Part shown: positions 1-5,974 of the stretch, piece after piece | How the letters are laid out: the number at the start of each line of letters is the position of its first letter | Numbering within the stretch: position 1 is the first letter of the stretch | Assembly (NCBI GenBank): GCA_945901825.1 | Contig: CAMDMC010000046.1 | Coordinates: 1-9,176 of the forward strand | Direction: 5' to 3' | DNA from: Bordetella parapertussis | GTDB lineage: Bacteria; Pseudomonadota; Gammaproteobacteria; Burkholderiales; Burkholderiaceae_A | Length of the DNA stretch: 9,176 bases | The notes under the pieces: model-generated | Databases searched by the model: none | The model's input: the letters and a program-made list of their open reading frames with translations, nothing else | Told to the model about the DNA's origin: nothing | Program-made: the position numbers and the translations under genes

Positions 1-203
1 GCTGTCTGCTCGAGCCGAGCCGGTGTCTTGAGGCTCGCCACCGCGACCTCAAGGTTTTCAACCTCCGAAGCGCGTCGCTCAACAAGCCGCTCAAGACGCT
101 GCGACTCGGCAAAAAGCCTGCGCTCTTGGTAGCGCGTAGTGACCAGCGCCAGGGCTGTGATCACTAACGCAGCTGCAATCCATCCATTGGCCAGACGGCT
201 CAT
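1..203 (-). CDS. ftsL: Cell division protein FtsL (N-terminal part, cut by window edge)
   Basis: FtsL is a small bitopic inner-membrane protein that forms the FtsQ-FtsL-FtsB complex and helps activate septal peptidoglycan synthesis by FtsW-FtsI. Only about 67 codons are visible, running off the left edge. The translation opens MSRLANGWIAAALVITAL, a short cytoplasmic tail followed by one hydrophobic segment (about residues 8-24). Next comes TRYQERRLFAESQRLERLVE, matching the usual FtsL pattern of an aromatic/basic patch and then a heptad-rich periplasmic coiled coil. The ATG (203-201) overlaps the rsmH TGA stop in an ATGA junction, so the two genes are probably translationally coupled. FtsL is too poorly conserved for sequence alone to settle the call. 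The position directly after mraZ-rsmH, plus one membrane segment and a coiled coil, makes it strong. Confidence 0.88.
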   Translation of the reverse strand, partial: MSRLANGWIAAALVITALALVTTRYQERRLFAESQRLERLVERRASEVENLEVAVASLKTPARLEQT

Positions 204-1249
204 CGCACCTCCAGTCTTTGTTGGTTCACGGTGAGGCATTCGGCGACCCGCAGAATGGCACTTCGAGCACGTGGATTGATCGATACCTCTTGGGCATCTG
301 GGCGAAGTCGAGCCACCTTACGCAGCCAGGTGGGCTTAAGTGAGTCTGAAGTCTGCAGGTTTTTGCCCGCCTCAGAGGCCTGGGATGCCGCCTGTGCAAG
401 CATGGCAAACCGGGCGCGGCCCATACCGGTTGCACGTTGAAGCCTCTGGTCCGCGGGCCTTGAGGCCTCCTCGATAAACTGTTTTACAAGTCGGTCTTCG
501 AGGGAATGAAAACTGATAATGGCGAGCCTTGCCTTGTAGGCTAGCCATTGACGCAGCTGGCCAAGCAGGCTGGTCAACTGGTCAAGCTCCTGGTTCACTG
601 CAATGCGAATGGCCTGAAAGGTTCGGGTTGCAGGATGATGGCCGGAGGAGCCTCGCCCTGCGCGTCGGCCCAGTACCTTCTCTACGAGCTGTGCAAGTGC
701 AAGGGTCGTACGCAGGGGCGGCACCTCACCTTTACGCGCCTGGTGGATCTGCTCAAGAATGGCGGCGGCCAGCCTGCGGGCGTGACGCTCTTCACCAAAC
801 CGCCGAAGGCAGTCCTCGAGTTCATCCTGAGAAACCGTTTCCAGCCACTGCCAGGCAGGCAGCCCGGTACTGAAATCCATACGCATGTCGAGCGGGCCGT
901 CCCTCATGAAACTAAAGCCCCGCTCGGCCTGATCGAGCTGCGGGGAAGAGACACCAAGGTCGGCAAGCAGCCCGCTGATGGAGGACTGATTGCCTGCGGC
1001 AAGCACCGCCGAGAGTTCCGAGAAGGCGCTTGCCTGGAAACGAAACCGCGGGTCACTGGCCATAAGCGCCTGCCCCGCCTCAAGGGTCTGCGGGTCGCGA
1101 TCAAAGGCAAGCAGTCTGCCCTTGGGGCTAAGCCTGCGGAGAATCTCGCGAGAATGACTTCCCCTTCCAAAGGTCGCATCGACATAAAAGCCTGAGGGGT
1201 CTTGAACAAGCTGATCAACGGCCTGCCCCAGCAGCACAGGCTGATGCAT
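200..1249 (-). CDS. rsmH: 16S rRNA (cytosine1402-N4)-methyltransferase RsmH (MraW)
   Basis: RsmH uses S-adenosylmethionine to methylate N4 of C1402 in the 16S rRNA P-site region. It acts in the cytoplasm on the small subunit. The sequence has the family signatures in order: HQPVLL at the N-terminus, FYVDATFGRGSHS (SAM-binding motif I, where GRGGHS is commoner), LADLGVSSPQLD, GFSFMRDGPLDMRMD, FGEERHARRLA, HPATRTFQAIRIAVN and ISFHSLEDRLVK. At 349 residues it is somewhat longer than the 313 of E. coli RsmH. The ATG at 1249 is chosen because the protein then begins at the conserved HxPVLL block. A TTG at 1276 would add nine residues, overlap the mraZ stop as TTGA, and have a GGGGTGG sequence upstream that could serve as ribosome binding site, so it remains possible. 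It is cotranscribed with mraZ and ftsL. Confidence 0.96.
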   Translation of the reverse strand: MHQPVLLGQAVDQLVQDPSGFYVDATFGRGSHSREILRRLSPKGRLLAFDRDPQTLEAGQALMASDPRFRFQASAFSELSAVLAAGNQSSISGLLADLGVSSPQLDQAERGFSFMRDGPLDMRMDFSTGLPAWQWLETVSQDELEDCLRRFGEERHARRLAAAILEQIHQARKGEVPPLRTTLALAQLVEKVLGRRAGRGSSGHHPATRTFQAIRIAVNQELDQLTSLLGQLRQWLAYKARLAIISFHSLEDRLVKQFIEEASRPADQRLQRATGMGRARFAMLAQAASQASEAGKNLQTSDSLKPTWLRKVARLRPDAQEVSINPRARSAILRVAECLTVNQQRLEVR

Positions 1250-1272
1250 CGGATGACCGGTCGGCGACGCGA

Positions 1273-1752
1273 TCAATCACGACCACCCCGAAACTTTCTT
1301 GCGCGAACCTGCTCCTTGTGACGGGCAAGCCGCTCAGGATCCCAGAGCTCAAAATGGCTGCCCACACCGAGCAGCATGGCCTCACGACCAATGCCTGCGC
1401 CCTCGCGCAGGACGGGATTTACGAGAATGCGTCCAGCCGAATCGAGTTCAGGCGTGTCACTTAGGCCGAGCCAAAAACGTCGCCGCTCTTGGCCCGTGTC
1501 GTCATCCCAATCGAGGTCTTGGTCTTGGTCTTGGTCAGGGTCCTGGCCAGGTGCGGCCAAGGCATCACCCTGCGTGAGTTGCTCGACCCGTCGCGACCAC
1601 TTCGTAAAGGGCATGAGTAAGAGGCAGCCGTCGTTGCTCTCGAGCAGGGCCACCTGGCCTTCGGAGGCCCGATGCAAGGCATCCCGATAACGCGTTGGGA
1701 GCGTCATTCGACCTTTGACATCTAGACTGAGGGCTGAAATTCCCGAAAACAT
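1273..1752 (-). CDS. mraZ: Transcriptional regulator MraZ with an acidic Asp/Gln-rich insertion
   Basis: MraZ is a ring-forming DNA-binding protein of the AbrB/SpoVT fold that represses its own dcw promoter. The 159-residue product has both family half-repeats: residues 11-15 DVKGR with LPTRYRD after it, and residues 104-108 DSAGR followed by ILVNPVLRE and LLGVGSHFELWD. Between the halves, at about residues 64-88, is an unusual stretch including GQDPDQDQDQDLDWDDD. Compared with E. coli MraZ (152 residues), the linker from the Trp after the first half to the RRR before the second is roughly 20 residues longer, while the C-terminal tail is short. The start is the ATG at 1752, giving the usual MFxG opening. 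A GTG at 1770 would add six residues but lies inside the operator repeats. Four MraZ boxes directly upstream strongly support the call and autoregulation. Confidence 0.95.
   Translation of the reverse strand: MFSGISALSLDVKGRMTLPTRYRDALHRASEGQVALLESNDGCLLLMPFTKWSRRVEQLTQGDALAAPGQDPDQDQDQDLDWDDDTGQERRRFWLGLSDTPELDSAGRILVNPVLREGAGIGREAMLLGVGSHFELWDPERLARHKEQVRARKFRGGRD
1515..1550. repeat. Hexanucleotide repeat tract inside mraZ
   Basis: On the plus strand the unit GGTCTT occurs three times in a row (1515-1532), followed by decayed copies GGTCAG, GGTCCT and GGCCAG. On the coding (minus) strand it encodes alternating Asp and Gln, then Asp-Pro. Because the unit is six bases, gain or loss of copies would keep the reading frame and only change the length of the acidic linker. 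It is a simple tandem repeat, not a CRISPR or mobile element. Confidence 0.9.
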
Positions 1753-1790
1753 GACCCCACTATTCCCCACTTTTTCACACGGTTTCCCAC
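1751..1790 (-). promoter_or_regulatory. MraZ operator: four 10-bp-phased TGGG boxes
   Basis: Read on the minus strand, four consecutive decamers lead up to the mraZ ATG: GTGGGAAACC (1790-1781), GTGTGAAAAA (1780-1771), GTGGGGAATA (1770-1761) and GTGGGGTCAT (1760-1751). MraZ family proteins are known to bind direct TGGGN repeats with 5-base spacers, that is one box per helical turn. Three boxes match and the second is degenerate (GTGTG). The first box overlaps the predicted -10 element and the last ends in the start codon, so bound MraZ should block both initiation and clearance. The box-derived GGGG stretches are also the only candidates for the mraZ ribosome binding site. Confidence 0.88.
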
Positions 1791-1817
1791 TTTATGCAAA
1801 AGTCCGGGATCGGTCAA
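1789..1817 (-). promoter_or_regulatory. Predicted sigma-70 promoter of the mraZ-rsmH-ftsL operon
   Basis: On the minus strand a -35 TTGACC (1817-1812; five of six consensus bases) is followed by a 17-base spacer and a -10 TAAAGT (1794-1789; four of six). The -10 runs into the first MraZ box. The position just upstream of the operator and the head of the dcw cluster fits the known Pmra arrangement. The transcription start is not visible from sequence. The remaining 126 bases toward rnpB (1818-1943) are AT-rich and hold nothing else that could be called with confidence. Confidence 0.65.
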
Positions 1818-1943
1818 GCGAGAACAGCGGATTTTTTCTTTCTAAACAAATACTTAGGTAGGGTTTCTTGAGGCCCCTCCGAGCTTAAGATTCCCATGTA
1901 AATCAAGGAGATAAGTGATTATATCTAAAGTAATTTATGAAAA

Positions 1944-2327
1944 GGGAAGTGGGCCTGTAGGCCGGATTCTGTTACGGACCTTGGCCACCCTCGGCCTTGG
2001 TCTATAGCGGCCATCCCTCTAGGCCTGGCATTGCTGCTAGGCTCAAGCCACCTACCCGCACACTTGAACGGGACGCCCTTCGTATCCGGTGGACGGATCC
2101 ACCGAACACCCGTGTGCCTATTTGGTGTTGCTCCGGGTGGAGGTTACCGCGTTTCACATCCTCGCGGCCCGAAGGCCGCGATTACTCGTCTCTGTGGCCC
2201 TATTCCTCGCCTTGGGTGGGCGTCTCATCCCACTTGCTGCGTACGGCCGTTAGCCGTCACCCTTCCCTATGGAGTCCGGACCTTCCTCTCCTGACCATGT
2301 CAGCAGCGGCCGCCCAGCCCACTTCCT
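1944..2327 (-). ncRNA. rnpB: RNase P RNA, bacterial class A
   Basis: This is the catalytic RNA that removes 5' leaders from pre-tRNAs, working with the RnpA protein. On the minus strand the conserved landmarks occur in order: GAGGAAGGTCCGGACTCC (the 5' strand of P4 and conserved region I), CATAGGGAAGGGTG, CGCGGCC-TTCG-GGCCGCG (a P12-like hairpin with a stable tetraloop), GGTAACCTCC, GGAGCAACACCAAATAGGCA, GCGGGTAGGTGGCTTGAGCC, GCCTAGAGG and finally AACAGAATCCGGCCTAC (conserved region V, 3' strand of P4). The ends are set by the perfect P1 helix: GGAAGTGGGC at 2326-2317 pairs with GCCCACTTCC at 1954-1945. P2 is supported by GCGGCC pairing with GGCCGC. The length of about 384 is normal. The P1 3' strand is followed by CTTTTC, which may help termination. 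The ends are accurate to a few bases only. Confidence 0.95.
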
Positions 2328-3495
2328 ATGAAGATGATACCTGTGGGCTTGGCCAACGAACCAGAGATGGCTCGACCCTGCCCGCATACTGCCACCGCAT
2401 CACCTGACCTGCTGCCAAAGGAACAAGCGTGTGGCCCTCGTGGCTGAGACGATCGGCAATGCAATGGTCTTGCCGAAGAAGTTCAACCTGACCCGCATTG
2501 CGTGGCAGGCCATAGAAGTCGGCACCGAAATGGCTCGCAAAGGCCTCGAGCTTATCGAGCGCCTTCGCCTCATCGAAGACCTGAGCGTACAACTCCAAGG
2601 CAAAGGGGGCTGAGAAGCAGCCTGCGCAGCCGCAGTCGGCCTCCTTCAGGGCGCGGTCGTGTGGCGCCGAGTCGGTGCCCATAAAAAACCGGGGGTTACC
2701 ACTGGTGGCCGCGGCAACCAAGGCCTGGCGATGCGGCTCCCGCTTTAAGACCGGCAGGCAGTAGTAATGCGGACGAAGCCCCGATCGAAAAAGTGCATTG
2801 CGGTTGTAGAGCAGATGCTGTGGGGTAATGGTGGCGGCAATCGGGCCACGGGCTTCGCGCACGTAGTCAACCGCCTCGCGGGTGGTGGCATGCTCAAAAA
2901 CAATTCGAAGCTCGGGATGACGATTGCGCAAAGCAATAAGGTGCTCCTCAATAAATCGCGCCTCACGATCGAAGACATCGACCTCGAGTGATGTCACTTC
3001 CCCATGAATGCACAAGACCACGCCTTGTTCCGCCATACGCTCAAAGACCGCGTCAAGCGCCTGAAGATTCGTGACACCCGCATCGGAATGGGTTGTTGCC
3101 CCGGCCGGGTAGAGCTTGAAAGCAAGTACATGAGGGCTCTGCGCCGCACGGTCGACCTCCTCGCACGAGGTGTTGTCCGTAAGGTAGAGCGTCATAAAGG
3201 GCCGGAAACCCTCGGCCTGTTGCTCGGCGAAGTTCTCGACCTGCTCGCCTGCAAGTGCCAGGGCGATGCGGCGCGCATAGGCCTCGGCCATGGCCACAGT
3301 GACAACGGGCGGCTGAAGGTTGGGCATCACCAACGCCCGCCCGCACTGCCTTGCCGAGTAGGGAGCAACCGCCTTGAGCATGGCCCCATCCCGCAGGTGC
3401 AAATGCCAGTCATCGGGCTCTCGAAGTCGCAGCCTCTGGCCCAGAGCAGGCGAGCCTTGGGGCACAGGGTTCGGGGTCGCAGTCTCTCGGGTCAT
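2326..3495 (-). CDS. pyrC: Dihydroorotase, class II (PyrC)
   Basis: PyrC is a zinc amidohydrolase that closes N-carbamoyl-aspartate to dihydroorotate, step three of pyrimidine synthesis, in the cytoplasm. From the ATG at 3495 the product has 389 residues. Metal ligands and active-site residues are all present: HLH at 31-33, the carboxylatable Lys127 in FKLYPAGATTHS, His164 in CIHGEVT, His202 in FEHATT and Asp275 in GTDSAPHD. Their spacing tracks E. coli H16/H18/K102/H139/H177/D250, with about 15 extra N-terminal and 10 extra internal residues. The C-terminus is roughly 16 residues longer than E. coli PyrC (348), and this tail is encoded over the presumed rnpB promoter. The start is chosen because it lies seven bases after the ttuD stop. 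An upstream TTG at 3576 would overlap ttuD heavily. No convincing ribosome binding site precedes the ATG, which suggests coupling to ttuD. Confidence 0.96.
   Translation of the reverse strand: MTRETATPNPVPQGSPALGQRLRLREPDDWHLHLRDGAMLKAVAPYSARQCGRALVMPNLQPPVVTVAMAEAYARRIALALAGEQVENFAEQQAEGFRPFMTLYLTDNTSCEEVDRAAQSPHVLAFKLYPAGATTHSDAGVTNLQALDAVFERMAEQGVVLCIHGEVTSLEVDVFDREARFIEEHLIALRNRHPELRIVFEHATTREAVDYVREARGPIAATITPQHLLYNRNALFRSGLRPHYYCLPVLKREPHRQALVAAATSGNPRFFMGTDSAPHDRALKEADCGCAGCFSAPFALELYAQVFDEAKALDKLEAFASHFGADFYGLPRNAGQVELLRQDHCIADRLSHEGHTLVPLAAGQVMRWQYAGRVEPSLVRWPSPQVSSS
2334..2339 (-). promoter_or_regulatory. Candidate -10 element of the rnpB promoter, inside pyrC
   Basis: TATCAT on the minus strand (2339-2334) matches five of six bases of TATAAT and lies seven bases before the inferred rnpB 5' end. 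No good -35 is visible at 16-18 bases upstream (GTTCGT or GGTTCG), so the promoter would be weakly defined or rely on other contacts. If correct, it is embedded in the last codons of pyrC. Confidence 0.4.
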
Positions 3496-3502
3496 TCGAT
3501 CA

Positions 3503-4789
3503 CTATGCCACGACCAAAAGAAGACGAATGTCGTTGACATTCGTGCGGGTTGGGCCCGTGCAGAGGTCGGTGCCAAGCGCCCTAAAAAGACTCAGGGCAT
3601 CGTTGTTATCAAGGCAACCTCTTGGGTCAAGACCCTGGGCCCGGGCACGATCCAAAAAGCCCGGATCAAAGTAGGCGCCGGCTGCATCGCTTGAGCCATC
3701 AATACCATCGCTGTCGGCGGCTAGGCCCCAGACACAGGGGCCAACACCCAGGGCTTCTAAGGCCAGTCCATGAGCAAGAAGAAATTCACTGCAGCGCCCG
3801 CCCTTGCCCGAACCACGAACCGTCACCGTGCACTCGCCACCCGAAACGATTGCCACAGGCCGCTTAAACTCAGGGATGCGATTGCTGGCAATTTCGCGTA
3901 CCAACGAGGCCATGACACCGGCAACGTCGCGCGCCTCCCCGGTTACACCGTCACCAAGGCATAAGGTCTGAAAACCGTTCTCAACCAGAATGCGGCAGGC
4001 CTCATCCAGGCTTGCCTTGGCGGTGGCAAGCATAAGGGTGGTCGCATGGGCGAGCCGAGGGTCCCCTGGCTTGGGCGTTTCTGCAATCGCGCCCTTGCAG
4101 CCCGACTCAAGCCGCTCAGCCACCGCTCTGGGCGGCTTCACATTCCAGCGTGCAAGGACAGCCCTGGCATCCTCAAAGCTGCTGGGATCTGGGTCGCAAG
4201 GCCCTGAGGCAATATCACAGGCCTGATCGCCCACCACATCCGAAATCACAAGCGTGCGCACTGGCGCCTTCGACATAAGAGCAAGCTGCCCGCCCTGCAG
4301 TCGCGACAGGTGCCTACGTACAATATTCATGTCCTGAATGGGCGCGCCACTGCGAAGCAGCTGCTGAGTCACCGCGCGCAGATCGTCCATGCTAAGACCA
4401 GGCGCAGGTAAGGCAAGCAGGCTTGAACCACCCCCCGAGACCAGAACAAGAAGCTGGTCATCGGGTGTGAGTTCGGCCACCCGTTGGGCAATGGTCTGGG
4501 CCGCCTTCTGACCGGCCTCATCAGGCACCGGGTGACCCGCCTCCATACACCGCAGCCGCGTCAAGGGCAGGCCATGGGCATAGCGCGTAATCACGAGGCC
4601 TTCAAGCGGCGCGTCCTTGGGCCAGTGCCTTTCAACGGCCAGGGCCATGCTGGCTGCGGCCTTGCCTGCACCCACCACCAGGGTTCTGCCTTTAGGTCTG
4701 GCCGGAAGGTGCTGCGGCCCAAGACACTGCAAGGGGTCTACCGCAGCAATGGCAGCCTTGTAGGCCTGGTTAAGAAGATCTGCGTACAC
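3503..4789 (-). CDS. ttuD: Glycerate 2-kinase, MOFRL family (TtuD/GckA type)
   Basis: This family phosphorylates D-glycerate with ATP to 2-phosphoglycerate, and some members were first annotated as hydroxypyruvate reductase. The 428-residue protein shows the N-terminal VGAGKAAASM (residues 39-48, with the Lys thought to be catalytic), HPVPDEAG, SGGGSSLLALPAPG (118-131), RRHLSRLQGGQLA, ISDVVGD and SGPCDPDPSSFEDA. The C-terminal MOFRL domain has SGGECTVTV (316-324), ADSDGIDGSSDAAGA and TGPTRTNVNDIRLLLV (411-426). The usual GGRNQE block reads GGRCSE here (330-335), and the last motif has Arg where Gly is common. The start codon is GTG, five bases after the ttuC stop, without an obvious ribosome binding site, so it is likely coupled to ttuC. 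The pairing with tartrate dehydrogenase points to D-glycerate as substrate. The exact kinase specificity is inferred. Confidence 0.93.
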   Translation of the reverse strand: MYADLLNQAYKAAIAAVDPLQCLGPQHLPARPKGRTLVVGAGKAAASMALAVERHWPKDAPLEGLVITRYAHGLPLTRLRCMEAGHPVPDEAGQKAAQTIAQRVAELTPDDQLLVLVSGGGSSLLALPAPGLSMDDLRAVTQQLLRSGAPIQDMNIVRRHLSRLQGGQLALMSKAPVRTLVISDVVGDQACDIASGPCDPDPSSFEDARAVLARWNVKPPRAVAERLESGCKGAIAETPKPGDPRLAHATTLMLATAKASLDEACRILVENGFQTLCLGDGVTGEARDVAGVMASLVREIASNRIPEFKRPVAIVSGGECTVTVRGSGKGGRCSEFLLAHGLALEALGVGPCVWGLAADSDGIDGSSDAAGAYFDPGFLDRARAQGLDPRGCLDNNDALSLFRALGTDLCTGPTRTNVNDIRLLLVVA

Positions 4790-4794
4790 GGTGC

Positions 4795-5865
4795 TTAGGC
4801 GGACTTAAGAGCCTCAGCAATGGCCTTGCCAACCTCCGTCGTGTTGGCCGCACCACCGAGGTCGGGTGTCTTGGGGCCCTGCCCTAAAACCTGCTCAATG
4901 GCCATGAGAACGGCATCGTGGGCCTTGGGGTAGCCAAGAAAATCGAGCATCAGGGCCGCCGACCAGATCTGGCCAATGGGGTTGGCAATGCCTTTGCCCG
5001 CGATGTCGGGGGCCGACCCATGAACAGGTTCAAAAAGGGATGGAAACCGACGCTCGGGGTTTAGGTTCGCTGAGGGTGCGATGCCTATGGTTCCGGTGCA
5101 GGCGGGTCCAAGGTCAGAAAGAATATCGCCAAACAAGTTGCTTGCAACAACAACATCAAACCAGTCGGGATGCTGCACGAAATGCGCCGTAAGGATGTCG
5201 ATGTGGTACTTGTCAACGCGTACATCGGGAAAGCTTGGTGCCATGGCCTCAACCCGCGAGTCCCACCAGGGCATGGTGATGGCAATACCGTTTGATTTTG
5301 TTGCCGAGGTCAGGTGCTTCTTGGGTCGCTTCTGCGCGAGCTCAAAGGCAAACTTCAGAATACGGTCGGTGCCAACGCGACTCATGACCGTCTCTTGCAC
5401 CACGACCTCGCGTTCGGTGCCCTCAAACATAAGGCCGCCAATGGCCGAGTACTCGCCTTCGGTGTTCTCACGCACCACGTAAAAATCAATCTCGCCAGGG
5501 GCACGGCCTGCCAGGGGTGAACGAACACCGGGCATCAGCCGAACGGGTCGCAGGTTCACGTACTGGTCGAACTCACGTCGAAATTTCAGCAAGGAGCCCC
5601 AGAGCGAGACATGGTCTGGCACGGTGGCCGGCCAGCCCACCGCGCCGTAGAAAATGGCCTCAAAGCCCGAAAGCTGAGCCTTCCAGTCGGCAGGCATCAT
5701 GGCACCGTGGAGGGCGTAATAGTCGCAACTTGCAAAATCAAAGCTCACAAAATCAAGGCCAATGTCGAATCGGCGGGCGGCCGTTTCCAACACCCGAAGA
5801 CCCTCGGGCACCACTTCTTTCCCAATACCATCGCCCGGAAGGACCGCGATTCGATGTTTACCCAT
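4795..5865 (-). CDS. ttuC: Tartrate dehydrogenase/decarboxylase or D-malate dehydrogenase (TtuC/DmlA)
   Basis: This is an NAD-dependent beta-hydroxyacid oxidative decarboxylase, sister to isopropylmalate and isocitrate dehydrogenases. Known members oxidise L-tartrate, convert meso-tartrate to D-glycerate and oxidatively decarboxylate D-malate to pyruvate. The 356-residue protein has GDGIGKEV (11-18), a substrate loop LLKFRREFDQYVNLRP with Arg96 and Arg106, VVRENTEGEYS (130-140, Arg132 and Tyr139), Lys190 in SATKSN, DKYHIDI (218-224, Asp223), FGDILSDLG (245-253, Asp247 and Asp251) and FEPVHGSAPDIAGKGIANP. The LWGSLLKFRREFDQYVN loop and GAVGWPATVPDH favour the tartrate/D-malate subgroup over LeuB. 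The ATG start has an AAAGG-like sequence about 10 bases upstream. It heads the ttuC-ttuD-pyrC unit. D-malate as the true substrate cannot be excluded by sequence. Confidence 0.92.
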   Translation of the reverse strand: MGKHRIAVLPGDGIGKEVVPEGLRVLETAARRFDIGLDFVSFDFASCDYYALHGAMMPADWKAQLSGFEAIFYGAVGWPATVPDHVSLWGSLLKFRREFDQYVNLRPVRLMPGVRSPLAGRAPGEIDFYVVRENTEGEYSAIGGLMFEGTEREVVVQETVMSRVGTDRILKFAFELAQKRPKKHLTSATKSNGIAITMPWWDSRVEAMAPSFPDVRVDKYHIDILTAHFVQHPDWFDVVVASNLFGDILSDLGPACTGTIGIAPSANLNPERRFPSLFEPVHGSAPDIAGKGIANPIGQIWSAALMLDFLGYPKAHDAVLMAIEQVLGQGPKTPDLGGAANTTEVGKAIAEALKSA

Positions 5866-5974
5866 GGCAAGCCGCCTTTCTTGAAATCAGTTGAAACCAC
5901 CATAATGAAGGTCGTTGCCTGACGTCGTCTGCTGCAACCCACCCTCTGTAAGAAACCAAGGATAACCAGTTCTC
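5866..5974. promoter_or_regulatory. Divergent spacer between ttuC and the ABC exporter gene
   Basis: This 109-base spacer must hold the promoters for both directions. A plus-strand -10-like CATAAT (5901-5906) has only a poor -35 (TTCTTG, 5878-5883) at 17 bases. A direct repeat TTGAAA (5881-5886 and 5891-5896) and an inverted repeat GTTGC...GCAAC (5914-5918 and 5934-5938, 15-base spacer) could be regulator sites. No minus-strand promoter was recognised with confidence. Confidence 0.35.

Noticed and set aside
548..1195. Long open frame on the plus strand opposite rsmH
   Set aside because: It is the antisense shadow of a clearly conserved rsmH; the translation shows no family motif and GC-rich coding DNA commonly opens the opposite strand.
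1515..1550. Hexamer array as a CRISPR or protein-binding repeat array
   Set aside because: Units are only six bases, contiguous, without spacers, and lie within a conserved gene; a microsatellite explains them.
1753..1770. GTG start giving a six-residue longer MraZ
   Set aside because: These bases are MraZ operator repeats and the family normally begins at the MFxG methionine.
1918..1923. Perfect TATAAT on the minus strand just after rnpB
   Set aside because: No -35-like hexamer lies 16-18 bases upstream, where the rnpB 3' end sits, and a better promoter (TTGACC-N17-TAAAGT) is found next to the MraZ boxes.
1915..2007. 30-codon plus-strand frame starting GTG with AAGGAG four bases upstream
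   Set aside because: The ribosome-site match is attractive, but most of the frame is antisense to the conserved 3' end of rnpB and the peptide has no features; probably chance.
1997..2407. Open frames on the plus strand across the RNase P RNA
   Set aside because: The region is explained by the structured RNA on the minus strand; such frames are often wrongly annotated as hypothetical proteins.
3004..3537. 177-codon open frame on the plus strand opposite pyrC
   Set aside because: It lies opposite the catalytic core of PyrC, has no recognisable domain and no good start signal.
3496..3576. N-terminal extension of PyrC from a TTG codon
   Set aside because: It would overlap the conserved end of ttuD by more than 70 bases and adds residues unlike any PyrC.
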